DNA from: Bryobacteraceae bacterium
GTDB lineage: Bacteria > Acidobacteriota > Terriglobia > Bryobacterales > Bryobacteraceae
Assembly: GCA_947458745.1 (NCBI GenBank)
Contig: CANGYQ010000017.1
Location: 1-64,000 of the forward strand
DNA length: 64,000 nt
Reading direction: 5' to 3'
Each line of letters opens with the position of its first letter. The stretch's first letter is position 1. The notes beneath the pieces were generated by a model. That model was not told the origin of the DNA. It did no database searches and saw only the letters and a program-made list of their open reading frames with translations. The position numbers and the translations under genes were made by a program. Positions 27,905 through 39,868 of the stretch are shown one piece after another.

Positions 27905-29383
27905 ATGGCGCCGTCGCCGGTGTCGGGCTGGCGGGGTGCCGGCCGGATCACGCGCTGGCTCCGCTTCCGGCTGACCTTCAGCTACGTCATCTTTTTCGCA
28001 CTGCTGCTGGCCGGCGTCGGCTTGCTGTTCCGCGGGGTGTTGAACAGCATCTTGAACGACCAGGTGAGCGCGATTCTGGAAGAAGAGTGGGGCGCGGTTA
28101 AGGGCTACCTCAGTATCGAAAAGCAGGTGCCCACCTGGAGCTTTGATCGCGATGACCCGGAGGAAGCATTCTTTGTCGAACGGCTGCGCAAGGTCTGCCT
28201 GATTGCGGGAGCCAACGGCCAAGTGCTGGAGATTTCCGAGGAATACAAGCTGCTGGGCGCGGAGCCGCCAGACCGGATCCGCGCCGCCATGGCCGCTAAC
28301 TTAAGTGGCACCGCGATCCGGCGCAGCAGCGACGGCACACCGTACATGGTCCGGTCCGGCATGGTGATCGACGAGAAGCGGCCTTTCTATGTGGCCATCG
28401 GCAAGTCGCTGGCCGACAACGAAGCGATTCTGCGGCGCTTCACCACGTACTATTTCGCGCTGCTGCCAGCCATGATCCTGGCGTGCAGCTTGCTCGGGTG
28501 GTTTGTGTCGAAGCGCGCGCTCAGCCCTTTGACGGAGCTGGCTCAGTCCACCGAGGCCATCTCCGGGTCCAACCTCAGCATGCGATTGCCGCAGCGCGGA
28601 GCGGGCGACGAACTGGACCACCTGATTGCCACCTTCAACCGGATGGTGGAGCGGTTGGAAGAGTCGTTCAAACAGACGCGCCAGTTCTCCACTGACGTCA
28701 GCCATGAACTCCGCACACCACTCACTGTGGTCCGCGGCCAGCTGGAAGTGGCACTGATGACGGCCGACAACGTGGAACAGTATCGCGACGCCATCATGAA
28801 GTCGCTGGAAGACGTGGAACGGTTATCGAATACCATCCGGGCGTTATTGCATCTGGCGCAGGCCGAAAGCGGCCAACTGCAACTGCACCCACTGGAGCTG
28901 GACTTGGCCGGACTGATCGACACCATCTCCGACCACTTCCTGATTCTGGCCGAAGCCAAGGCCGTCCGGCTGTCTGCACAAGGGCCAGCCCCGTGCCCGA
29001 TTGAGGCGGACCGGGTGATGATGGAGCGGCTGGTCTCCAACCTGGTGTCGAATGCCATCAAGTACACGCCCGCCGGTGGAGAGATCAGTTTGAAGTGGTC
29101 TGCCGAGGGCGGCCGGATTGAGCTGGAAGTGGCCGACACCGGCTGTGGCATCCCCGCCGCGGCACTGCCCCATATCTTTGACCGGTTCTATCGCGTGCCG
29201 GGCCAGGATCCGGAAAAAGGCCTGGGCTTGGGGCTAAGCTTTGCAGCCTGGATCGTGAAGGCGCACAATGGAACAATTGACGTGGAGAGCCGGGTGGGCG
29301 CAGGAACGCGATTCCGGATTCACCTGAACCGGCACTTCGGCGTGACCAAAGACAGCTTCGGCTCATCCGACCTGAGTTCGTGA
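27905..29383 (+). CDS. Sensor histidine kinase, HAMP type
   Basis: A 492-residue membrane kinase, partner of the preceding regulator. Helix 1 is at about 26-44 (SYVIFFALLLAGVGLLF), a periplasmic sensing domain spans about 45-182, and helix 2 is at about 183-200. A HAMP domain follows (201-255), then the phospho-acceptor H267 in DVSHELRTPLT, the N box (ERLVSNLVSNAIKYTP), the G1 box (VADTGCGIP), the F box (IFDRFYRV) and the G2 box (GLGLGLSFA). The arrangement resembles heavy-metal or envelope-stress sensors. A STAS gene follows after 22 bases. Confidence 0.9.
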   Translation: MAPSPVSGWRGAGRITRWLRFRLTFSYVIFFALLLAGVGLLFRGVLNSILNDQVSAILEEEWGAVKGYLSIEKQVPTWSFDRDDPEEAFFVERLRKVCLIAGANGQVLEISEEYKLLGAEPPDRIRAAMAANLSGTAIRRSSDGTPYMVRSGMVIDEKRPFYVAIGKSLADNEAILRRFTTYYFALLPAMILACSLLGWFVSKRALSPLTELAQSTEAISGSNLSMRLPQRGAGDELDHLIATFNRMVERLEESFKQTRQFSTDVSHELRTPLTVVRGQLEVALMTADNVEQYRDAIMKSLEDVERLSNTIRALLHLAQAESGQLQLHPLELDLAGLIDTISDHFLILAEAKAVRLSAQGPAPCPIEADRVMMERLVSNLVSNAIKYTPAGGEISLKWSAEGGRIELEVADTGCGIPAAALPHIFDRFYRVPGQDPEKGLGLGLSFAAWIVKAHNGTIDVESRVGAGTRFRIHLNRHFGVTKDSFGSSDLSS

Positions 29384-29405
29384 TCACCCAATGCAGAGGA
29401 GAGAT

Positions 29406-29804
29406 ATGCAATTTGATCTGAATGAGCGGGAACGCGAAGGTGTCAAAATCATCGACGTGGATGGACGGCTGGTGCTGGGGGGACCGGCCACGGAGTTGCG
29501 CGAGCGCATCAAGTCCTTGCAGGAGGCGGGCACGCGGCAGCTGGTGCTGAACCTGGAATACTGCGATTACATCGATTCGACCGGCCTGGGTACGCTGGTA
29601 ATGACCGCCACCAGTATGCAGAAGGCCGCTGGCGGCATGAAGCTGCTGCGGCTGAACAAGCGGAACCTGGAGCTGATGGTGATCACCAAGCTCACCACCA
29701 TTTTCGAGATCTTCAATGATGAAACCGATGCCGTCAATAGCTTCTTCCCGGACCGCAAGATCAACCGCTTTGACATTCTCAGCTTCGTGAAAGACAAGAA
29801 GTAG
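29406..29804 (+). CDS. STAS-domain protein (anti-sigma factor antagonist type)
   Basis: A 132-residue single STAS domain resembling SpoIIAA/RsbV proteins. The potentially phosphorylated serine is S58 in YIDSTGLGTL. ATG 29406 follows a strong AGAGGAGA ribosome-binding site. The C-terminus is about 25 residues longer than in SpoIIAA (FFPDRKINRFDILSFVKDKK). No anti-sigma kinase or sigma factor gene lies nearby, so its partner is encoded elsewhere, or it takes part in the regulation of the adjacent two-component system (inference). Confidence 0.82.
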   Translation: MQFDLNEREREGVKIIDVDGRLVLGGPATELRERIKSLQEAGTRQLVLNLEYCDYIDSTGLGTLVMTATSMQKAAGGMKLLRLNKRNLELMVITKLTTIFEIFNDETDAVNSFFPDRKINRFDILSFVKDKK

Positions 29805-29824
29805 ACGCGGGTCTTTGAGCCACC

Positions 29825-30298
29825 ATGATGCAGTTGCTTGAACCAGGTTCGGCGGCCCCTTCAGGTTTGCTGCGTGAATTGACGGGAGAGCAGACTTCGC
29901 TGGCGGCCCGTCGCGGAGTGAAGCCGCTGGTGGCCGCCTTTATGAAGGTCAGCTGCCCGGTCTGCCAGATGACTTTCCCGTATCTCGACCAGATGGCCGC
30001 CGCCGGCACGGTGGATTTTGTCGGCATCGGCCAGGACCATGCGGGGGCGCTGCAGAGCTTCCGCTCCAAGTTTCAAGTCCGGTTCCCGATGCTGATGGAT
30101 ACCGCTGAAGATGGCTATCCCACCTCAAATGCGTTTGGCTTGAGCCACGTTCCCACCGTCTTTCTGATTGAGCCGGATGGGGAAATCAGCCTGGTGATGG
30201 AGGGGTTTTCGAAAACCCAGATGCTGGAATTGGGCCGCCGGGCGGGCATCGATCCGTTTCTTCCGGGCGAGTATGTGCCGGAATGGAAAAGTGGTTGA
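29825..30298 (+). CDS. Thioredoxin/AhpC-TSA-like protein, cytoplasmic
   Basis: A 157-residue thioredoxin-fold protein without signal peptide. The active-site motif is CPVC (C44, C47) in FMKVSCPVCQMTFPYL, and the cis-proline loop is SHVPTVFLIEPDGEI. The layout is that of TlpA/AhpC-like redoxins, but the lack of an export signal suggests a cytoplasmic thiol reductase or peroxiredoxin-like role. It lies 20 bases after the STAS gene and before nuoI on the same strand. Confidence 0.8.
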   Translation: MMQLLEPGSAAPSGLLRELTGEQTSLAARRGVKPLVAAFMKVSCPVCQMTFPYLDQMAAAGTVDFVGIGQDHAGALQSFRSKFQVRFPMLMDTAEDGYPTSNAFGLSHVPTVFLIEPDGEISLVMEGFSKTQMLELGRRAGIDPFLPGEYVPEWKSG

Positions 30299-30372
30299 GG
30301 GTCAAAGAATTAATGCCTCCGGGTGAGGTATTGGCTTATCGGGAAAGAAAAGGGTAATCTGGTTCAAAGAGC

Positions 30373-30870
30373 ATGCCTTCCATTAAAGACGTACTCAGCG
30401 CTGCGGGCGCCATCAGCAAGGGAATGGGCATCACCTTCAAGGAGATGCTTCAGCCCACCATCACCGAGGACTACCCGGATGCGCCGCCGAACTTCCAGGA
30501 GCGGTTTCGCGGAGGCCACCTGCTCCAGCGTGACGAAAGCGGACTCGAAAAGTGCGTCGCCTGCTTCCTGTGCGCGGCCGCCTGCCCTTCCGATTGCATC
30601 TACATCGAAGCGGCTGAGAATACCGAAAAGGTCCGGATCTCGGGCGGCGAACGCTACGCCAGCGTTTACAACATTGATTACAACCGTTGCATCTTTTGTG
30701 GCTTCTGCGTAGAAGCGTGCCCCACCGATGCCATCACCCACGGCCATACGTTTGAACTGGCCAGCTTCAACACGTCCACCCTGGTGAAGCGCAAGGAAGA
30801 CATGCTGGTGAACATCCCGGCTCTGCCAAAGCCGATTGTTGTCCACGAGGAAGTGGCGGCTGGTCATTAG
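30373..30870 (+). CDS. nuoI: NADH-quinone oxidoreductase subunit I
   Basis: A 165-residue iron-sulfur subunit of complex I that carries clusters N6a and N6b on the cytoplasmic arm. Two ferredoxin motifs are intact: C61, C64, C67, C71 in CVACFLCAAACP, and C106, C109, C112, C116 in CIFCGFCVEACP. The lead-in ITFKEMLQPTITEDYPD is family-typical. No other nuo gene flanks it here: upstream is a thioredoxin-like gene, and downstream a strong terminator. It is therefore a stand-alone nuoI, with the remaining subunits elsewhere. Confidence 0.88.
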   Translation: MPSIKDVLSAAGAISKGMGITFKEMLQPTITEDYPDAPPNFQERFRGGHLLQRDESGLEKCVACFLCAAACPSDCIYIEAAENTEKVRISGGERYASVYNIDYNRCIFCGFCVEACPTDAITHGHTFELASFNTSTLVKRKEDMLVNIPALPKPIVVHEEVAAGH

Positions 30871-30930
30871 GTTGGCAGGGATTTCTCAATCAGCACTTTA
30901 GACGGCATCAAGCGCCGCTGGAAAAAGTAA

Positions 30931-30955
30931 GGCCCACCGGGAGGTGGGCCTTTTT
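30931..30955 (+). terminator. Rho-independent terminator after nuoI
   Basis: A perfect 8-bp stem, GGCCCACC (30931-30938) with GGTGGGCC (30943-30950), closes a GGGA tetraloop and is followed by TTTTT. It lies 60 bases after the nuoI stop and closes the plus-strand run that starts at the response regulator. Confidence 0.92.
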
Positions 30956-31218
30956 ATTACCCCGGGATTGCCGGGGGATGTTGATTGGGAGAATCGATTT
31001 CGACGGAAACGCAACCGCCAAAACCTTTGTGATTTGAAGTCTAAGGCGTTGGGGCTAGGCAAGTCAACAGAAAAAGACAGACCCTAGAAAGTACCCCTAT
31101 CTATTTGATTCCCTGCCACTTGTACGTTTCCTGTGAAAACCTAAATATGTGCAACGAGTGAGGAAAGTCTGTGGAAAAACTGTGCTTTTTGTCCGTAACA
31201 GGGACGATCAAAAGGAAC
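30956..31218. other. AT-richer intergenic stretch without a recognised gene
   Basis: Together with 30871-30955 this is a 348-base gap between two converging genes. After the nuoI terminator I see no open frame of natural codon use on either strand. It is richer in A and T than its surroundings. A DnaA-box-like TGTGGAAAA occurs at 31170-31178, but it is single and probably chance. Confidence 0.5.
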
Positions 31219-32192
31219 TTAGCGATCGCCCAGATGTAGCGCCTGAAACGTGCTTCCTCCAGGTCCGGCATTGCGGTCGGAATAGATCCGATAGCCGCCC
31301 ACGGCCAATCCGCCCACCAGGCAAAGCACCAGCAATCCCCCGGCCAGGGTGAAAATGCTGAGCATCATGTTGGCTGCATCCTTGATGGGTTGGTTCGGAT
31401 TCGGCTCATTTCGCATAACAACGCCTCTGTAGGCGATGACACTCAAAAGACCAGTTGCGACCTGCCGGTCCACCGCCGAACCGTCCTGGGCCATCAGAAC
31501 GGCCACCAGCGGGCCGCTACGATGGACTGCCAGCTTCTGATCACCGTCAAACTCGGCGGCCTTCAGCCGGGCCAGTTGTGGGGTTGGGTACCGGAAGATC
31601 GCCAGCCTCGCCTCCCCTGCCCCAAAGGCCACCTGCAAAACCTGCGCCTCCACGCCAAGGTCCAGCCCGGCCCGCTCGGCCGACCAGCCGGACAGGAATG
31701 AGGCTAAAGACTTCTCACCCAGAACAAAGCGTTCTGAATTGGCGACGCGCACCGGGGGCACATAAGACGGCAAGCTCGGCAGCGACTGCTCGCGGAACCC
31801 AGGCAAGCCATCGAAAACGGGGTAGATCTCCGAGCCGGACAGGTTGGCGCCCTCAATCCGGATCAGATAGTTTCCTTTGGCGGCAATGATTCCCCCCGGG
31901 AAGCTAGCGGCCAAGTCCATTCCCTTGGCCGGCTTGGCCGCGGTGGGCCGCTGCCACTGCCAGGCGGCCAAGGCACCGGTGGAATCCTTGAACCGCCAGG
32001 CCGTAGCCGTGAAGGTCCGGTCGCCGGACTTGAACTCGGCCGATTCAGCCGTCTCCAGGCCATACTCCGCCCACAAGGCGACGCCATCCGTCGCTTTCCA
32101 CGCCCGAGGCTCACCCTGGCGGGCGAATTCCTGAAACGCGACCGGCCAGACAGCTGCCTGTGCGGGCAGCGCCGCCAGCAACACCGAAAATG

Positions 32193-32211
<19 letters not shown>
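31219..32211 (-). CDS. Secreted/anchored protein of unknown function (possibly DUF6599-like)
   Basis: A 330-residue protein with an N-terminal signal peptide ([14 protein letters not shown], cleavage near residue 19) and a C-terminal membrane helix (about 282-306, [20 protein letters not shown]) followed by a short basic tail. The central region (about 20-265) is soluble. I know of similar uncharacterised acidobacterial proteins (DUF6599), but this link is from memory of pattern only. ATG 32211 lies inside the end of secA, which stops at 32193, so the 19-base overlap indicates translational coupling to secA and a possible envelope role. Confidence 0.65.
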
Positions 32212-35039
<2,828 letters not shown>

Positions 35040-35145
35040 AAATTTTCTCCTGGCTTCAAGCCAACCACTGCCCCGGGCGGGGCAGACCAACTGCATCCTC
35101 AAACATCACGTGATTGCGGGACGCCACAATGGGGTCCGCGGAAAG

Positions 35146-35577
35146 TTAGGAGAGAGAGGAGGCAGGCGGGGGGCGCTGCCCTAAAGCGGCGCGGGCAACA
35201 AACGGGGAATGGCCGGGCGAGGGCTGGGCCAACACGCGTTCCAGCCGCTGTTGCGCCGGCAGTTCATAGGAACCCAGCGCGAACAGATCTTCAATCAGCG
35301 TCCGGAGCTGATCCGGGGTGGCGCGCCGGTGATCAAGCGAAAGCCGCGAGAGCAGCACCTTCGCTTTCACCACCTGCGCTTCGCTGGAACACCAGGCGGC
35401 CAAATGGCGCACCGAGATCGGATGGGCCACGGCACCGTCACTGGCATAGGCCGCCCACGCCGCCGCCAGCAGCATCAGCACGGAGCGTGCCGGGCGGACG
35501 GGCCAAACGCGGGATGGGGAGCCAGAATACACAGCCGGGTCTGTTACCAGGATAATCCAGGTTGAAGCGGTCGACAT
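35146..35577 (-). CDS. Small hypothetical protein upstream of secA
   Basis: An open frame of up to 143 codons on the same strand as secA. The first third has an unnatural look, and ATG 35475 (109 residues) is a more likely start, giving a hydrophobic N-terminus (MLLAAAWAAYA) followed by HPISVRHLAAWCSSEAQVV and a helical, charged middle (LSRLSLDHRRATPDQLRTLI). No family was recognised. The gap to secA is 106 bases. Confidence 0.4.
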   Translation of the reverse strand: MSTASTWIILVTDPAVYSGSPSRVWPVRPARSVLMLLAAAWAAYASDGAVAHPISVRHLAAWCSSEAQVVKAKVLLSRLSLDHRRATPDQLRTLIEDLFALGSYELPAQQRLERVLAQPSPGHSPFVARAALGQRPPPASSLS

Positions 35578-35648
35578 TTCGCCCGCCCTGCCGGGCGGCG
35601 GCGCCGCCTCCCCGGCAGGTCAGCCCGACAGGCGAGAATGGAGGAGCG

Positions 35649-36269
35649 ATGACTCTCGACCTCGACCCTGTCGAATGCCGCGTCCTAGGCGCGCTGATCG
35701 AAAAAGAAATGGCGACGCCGGAGTACTACCCGCTGTCGTTGAACGCGCTGGTGAATGCCTGCAACCAGAAAACGAACCGGGACCCGATGATGTCCTTAAG
35801 TGACGGCGACGTCGAGGGGGCGCTCGACAAGCTAGAAGAACGCCGCTTGGCGGAAGACCACACCGGCAGTCGCGTCGTCAAGTACGGCCACCGCCTGAGC
35901 GAGCACTGGAACCTGCCGAATTCGCAAATGTCCGTGATCTGCGTCCTGCTGTTGCGCGGCCCGCAAACGTCGGGCGAACTCCGGACGCGCACGCAGAGTC
36001 TGCATGGCTTTGAGGATCTCGAATCGGTGGAGTCCGCCCTGCACCGCTTGCAGGAGCGTGAACTTGTGGTGCTGCTGCCCCGCCAACCCGGCTCCCGTGA
36101 ACCCCGGTGGGCGCATCTGGTGGGTGGACCCGTATCCGTGGAGGCGCTGGCCGAACAGGCGGCCGTCACCGCGTCGCGCGAACCGTTGGCGGAGCGGGTG
36201 ACGCGTCTGGAATTGGAAGTGGCGGAACTGCGGGATCAAGTGCGCGATCTGATCCGCCAGCTGAGCTGA
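35649..36269 (+). CDS. yceH: YceH/DUF480 (UPF0502) family protein
   Basis: A 206-residue protein with two winged-helix-like repeats. Recognised by LDPVECRVLGALIEKEMATPEYYPLSLNALVNACNQK (positions 4-40), LEERRLAEDHTGSRVVKYGHR and LLLRGPQTSGELRTRTQSLH. The last 30 residues form a short coiled coil (LAERVTRLELEVAELRDQV). ATG 35649 follows a GGAGGAG site. The biological role of the family is not well defined; its fold suggests DNA binding. Confidence 0.88.
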   Translation: MTLDLDPVECRVLGALIEKEMATPEYYPLSLNALVNACNQKTNRDPMMSLSDGDVEGALDKLEERRLAEDHTGSRVVKYGHRLSEHWNLPNSQMSVICVLLLRGPQTSGELRTRTQSLHGFEDLESVESALHRLQERELVVLLPRQPGSREPRWAHLVGGPVSVEALAEQAAVTASREPLAERVTRLELEVAELRDQVRDLIRQLS

Positions 36270-36331
36270 CCCGCGGATTCACCGCAACGGAAATCAGCCA
36301 GCCCCCATCCTTGTTGGCGAGGGATTTCATC

Positions 36332-36745
36332 ATGCGGCTATCGAATAATTTTCGGCTCCTATGGACACCGCTGGTGTTGGCCAGCGCCCTTCTTGCGGCC
36401 AATGACGATTGGGACCAACTAAAAGAACTCGCGCCCGGGGAAGTACGCGTGCATCAACGGGCCCAGGCACCTCTCACCGGAACGGTGGAACGGGTAACCG
36501 ATGACGCCCTCGTCCTCAATAACAAGTCGGGCCAGACGGCCATTGATCGGGCCGAAATCGTGCGCGTTGAGTGGCGGCCCGCTGGAAAGAATTCGCTGCT
36601 GCCGGGGCTCAACCGCCGCCGGCAGGACCCGAGCATTCCCAAGGATCGGCTAGACCTGCGGCCGCCCCAAGATTGGGTGGGGAGCCTCAAGATCGCCCCC
36701 AAGACCGGCTACAAGACGGTCTACCAGATTTCTGCTCAGCCCTAG
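36332..36745 (+). CDS. Small exported protein, function unknown
   Basis: A 137-residue protein with an N-terminal signal peptide (about 1-22, LLWTPLVLASALLAA). The mature part, GEVRVHQRAQAPLTGTVERVTDDALVLNNKSG, reads like a small SH3- or Sm-like beta barrel. I chose ATG 36332 since the frame upstream overlaps yceH out of frame. No family was recognised. It ends 12 bases before the convergent RND gene. Confidence 0.6.
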   Translation: MRLSNNFRLLWTPLVLASALLAANDDWDQLKELAPGEVRVHQRAQAPLTGTVERVTDDALVLNNKSGQTAIDRAEIVRVEWRPAGKNSLLPGLNRRRQDPSIPKDRLDLRPPQDWVGSLKIAPKTGYKTVYQISAQP

Positions 36746-36757
36746 AATGCCGCGCAC

Positions 36758-39700
36758 CTAGCGCGTCATCACCGGCTCCGTGACTTCCGGGTGGCGCTTG
36801 TTGGACTTCTTGCGCCGCGCGAACTTGGCCTTTAGTTCTTCCAGGTAGAGATACACCACCGGCGTCAGGTACAGCGTCAGCACCTGCGAGACCAGCAATC
36901 CACCCACGACGGCCAACCCCAGCGGCTTGCGCGAATCCGCACCCGCGCCCACGCCCACCGCAATAGGCAGGGTGCCCAGCAGGGCGGCCATGGTGGTCAT
37001 CATGATGGGCCGGAACCGTTGCAGGCAGCCTTGGAAGATGGCGTCATAGGCGGACTTCGCATCCTCGCGCTGGGCATGAACGGCAAAGTCGATCATCATG
37101 ATGGCGTTTTTTTTGACGATGCCGATCAATAGAATCAGCCCCACAAAGCCATACAAGCTCAATTCCAGATTGAACAGCATCAGCGTCAACAGCGCGCCCA
37201 GCCCGGCGGAGGGAATGCCCGACAGAATCGTGATGGGGTGGATAAAGCTTTCATAGAGCACACCCAGCACCAGGTAGATCACCAGAATGGCAATGATCAG
37301 CAGGATGGTCAGCCCGCGCACGGAATCCTGGAACGCCTGAGCCGTGCCCTGGAACTGGAAGTTCATCGTGGGCGGCAGCTCGATCTCCCGGGTGGCGTTC
37401 TCCACCAGCGTCACGGCATCGCCCAGCGCCGCGCCGGGGCGCAGGTTGAACGAGATGTTGACGGCTGGCAGCTGCCCGTAGTGATTGACGCTGAGCGGTG
37501 CCACACCGGGGACGGCATCGGTGACGGCGGAAAGCGGCACCAGTTTGCCGGTGTTGGACCGCACGTAGAGCAGCCCCAACGCGTTCGGGTCGGTTTGATA
37601 CTCCGGCAGCACTTCCAGGATCACGAAGTATTCGTTGGAGGCCGTGTTGATGGTGGATACCTGGCGATTGCCGTAGGCGCTAAACAGAGTGTTGGCGATA
37701 GCCTCCGGCGTCACCCCGGCGGCCAGCGCGCGGTCCCGGTTGATGTTGACGGTCAAGCGCGGGCTGCCTAGGCGCAGATCGCTGGAAACGTCTTGCAGAT
37801 CCGGCAGCGTCTTCAGCTTGGCTTCGAGCTTCGGTGCCCATTGATAAAGCGCGGCCGTATCGACATCCTGCAGCGAGACCTGATAGAGCGACCGCTGCTG
37901 CTGTCCGCCAATCGTAATCAATGGCGGAATGCGAAGAAACACGTTGGCCCCTGGAATACCGGCCACCTGCTTGCGCAGTTGCTGCATCACTTCCGCCGCC
38001 GGGGGCCGGTGGGAGCGGTCCTTCAAGCGCATGAACAGGAACCCGGAGTTGGAGGCCCCAAAGCCACCCACGCCCGTGACCATCGTTTCAATATTCGGGT
38101 TCTTCAGGATGGCGGCGGCCGCCTCCTGCTGGAGCCGAACCATCTCTTTAAAGGAGGTGTCTTCGGCTGCTTCGGTGCCGCCAAAAATCGTGCCGATGTC
38201 TTCCGGCGGCAGGAAGCCCTTCGGCACTTCGGCAAACAGGTAGACCGTCACCATCGCCAAACCGATGTTCAGCGTCAGCGTCGCCAACCGGTGCCGCAAG
38301 GTGAAGCGCAGCGTCCGTTCATACAGGTGCAGCAAGCCCTGAAAAATGCTCTCTGACCAGTTGTAGAGCCAGCCATGCTTGGCGTGGCTGTCGTGCCGCA
38401 GAAAGCGGCTGCACAACATGGGCGTCAAGGTGAGCGAGATAAAGCCTGAGATCAGCACCGCGATGCTGATGGTGACCGCAAACTCACGCAGCAGGCGTCC
38501 GACGATACCTCCCAGGAACAGCACCGGGATAAACACCGCCACCAGTGAGATAGTCATCGAAATGATGGTGAACCCGATCTCGCGGGCGCCCTCGATCGCG
38601 GCCTGCATCATCGGCTTTCCCATCTCGCGATGGCGCACGATGTTTTCCAGCATCACGATGGCGTCGTCCACGACAAAGCCCACCGACAGCGTCATCGCCA
38701 TCAGCGAAAGATTGTCCACCGAGTAGCCCAGCAGCACCATCGCCGCAAAGGTCCCCAGCAGCGATAGCGGCACGGCCAGGCTGGGGATCAAGGTGGCGGA
38801 ACCGTTGCGCAGGAAGGCAAAGATCACCAGGATCACCAGCACGATGGTCAGCCCCAGCGTGGCCTTCACATCGGCGATCGACTCGCGGATGGTCTGCGAC
38901 CGGTCGTAGTGAATAAAGATCTCAAGACCGGCCGGAATCTGGGACCGCAAACCGGGCAGCAGCTGCTTGATGCCGTCCACCACCTCGACGGTGTTGGTGC
39001 CGGGCTGCTTCTGCACCGCCAACGACAGGCCGCGGCGGCCATTGGTCCAGAAGGCGGTCTTGTCATTCTGCACGCTATCGGTGACGGTAGCCAGTTCATC
39101 AAGCCGCACGGGATTGCCGTTGCGGTAAGCGACGATCATCGGCTTAAAGGCGTCCGCGCTGCCCAGCTGCGTATTGGCCTGTACGGTGAAGACCTTGTTG
39201 TCGCCATACAAAGCACCGGCGGGCAGATTGAGATTGCCCTGCGAAACCGCCGCCCGCACTTCTTCCAGGCCAATGCCCCGCGCCGCCATCTTGCCCGGGT
39301 CCGCCTGAATGCGCACGGCGTACTTCTGCGAACCGAACACCTGCACCTGCGCCACGCCGCTGACCATCGAGATACGCTGCGCCAGCAGCGTCTGCGCATA
39401 CTCATCTACGGATGACAGAGGCATCGTCTCCGACCGCACGGTGATGAACATAACCGGCTGATCCGCTGGGTTCACCTTGCGGTAAGACGGCGGTGACGGC
39501 ATGTTGGGAGGCAGTGAGCGGGCGGCCTGCGAAATAGCGGCCTGTACGTCCTGTGCGGCCGCGTCGATACTGCGGTCCAGCGTAAACTGAATGGTGATCG
39601 TGGTCCGGCCCAGCTGGCTGGAAGACGACATGTTCTCGATGCCGGCGATGGTGGAGAACTGCCGTTCCAGCGGGGTGGCCACGGTGGAGGCCATCGTGTC

Positions 39701-39868
39701 CGGGTTGGCCCCCGGAAGCGACGCCTCCACCTGGAGCGTGGGAAACTCCACCGGCGGCAGATCGCTGACCGGCAGCGACTGATAGCCAAAGATGCCGAAG
39801 GCCAGAATCGCCACCATGATCAGCGTGGTGGTGACCGTGCGGCGAATAAAGAAGTCGGTAAAGTTCAT
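36758..39868 (-). CDS. RND efflux pump, inner-membrane HAE1/MdtBC-type transporter
   Basis: A 1,036-residue, 12-helix proton-driven exporter of the AcrB/MdtB/MdtC type. Seen are the N-terminal NFTDFFIRRTVTTTLIMVAILAFG, the periplasmic docking domain, the helix-4 proton-relay pair in VGFVVDDAIVMLENIV (about 400), and the second-half FVGLILLIGIVKKNAIMMIDFA. Length is normal. It overlaps the upstream membrane-fusion gene by 4 bases (ATGA), so the two form an operon. Closest in style to MdtB/MdtC, but only one transporter gene is present. An outer-membrane TolC-like gene is not in the window. Confidence 0.92.
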   Translation of the reverse strand: MNFTDFFIRRTVTTTLIMVAILAFGIFGYQSLPVSDLPPVEFPTLQVEASLPGANPDTMASTVATPLERQFSTIAGIENMSSSSQLGRTTITIQFTLDRSIDAAAQDVQAAISQAARSLPPNMPSPPSYRKVNPADQPVMFITVRSETMPLSSVDEYAQTLLAQRISMVSGVAQVQVFGSQKYAVRIQADPGKMAARGIGLEEVRAAVSQGNLNLPAGALYGDNKVFTVQANTQLGSADAFKPMIVAYRNGNPVRLDELATVTDSVQNDKTAFWTNGRRGLSLAVQKQPGTNTVEVVDGIKQLLPGLRSQIPAGLEIFIHYDRSQTIRESIADVKATLGLTIVLVILVIFAFLRNGSATLIPSLAVPLSLLGTFAAMVLLGYSVDNLSLMAMTLSVGFVVDDAIVMLENIVRHREMGKPMMQAAIEGAREIGFTIISMTISLVAVFIPVLFLGGIVGRLLREFAVTISIAVLISGFISLTLTPMLCSRFLRHDSHAKHGWLYNWSESIFQGLLHLYERTLRFTLRHRLATLTLNIGLAMVTVYLFAEVPKGFLPPEDIGTIFGGTEAAEDTSFKEMVRLQQEAAAAILKNPNIETMVTGVGGFGASNSGFLFMRLKDRSHRPPAAEVMQQLRKQVAGIPGANVFLRIPPLITIGGQQQRSLYQVSLQDVDTAALYQWAPKLEAKLKTLPDLQDVSSDLRLGSPRLTVNINRDRALAAGVTPEAIANTLFSAYGNRQVSTINTASNEYFVILEVLPEYQTDPNALGLLYVRSNTGKLVPLSAVTDAVPGVAPLSVNHYGQLPAVNISFNLRPGAALGDAVTLVENATREIELPPTMNFQFQGTAQAFQDSVRGLTILLIIAILVIYLVLGVLYESFIHPITILSGIPSAGLGALLTLMLFNLELSLYGFVGLILLIGIVKKNAIMMIDFAVHAQREDAKSAYDAIFQGCLQRFRPIMMTTMAALLGTLPIAVGVGAGADSRKPLGLAVVGGLLVSQVLTLYLTPVVYLYLEELKAKFARRKKSNKRHPEVTEPVMTR

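Noticed and set aside
31160..31169. GAGGAAAGTC as a possible RNase P RNA core
   Set aside because: Only this decamer matches; the rest of the expected 300-400-nt RNA and its 3' conserved core are absent.
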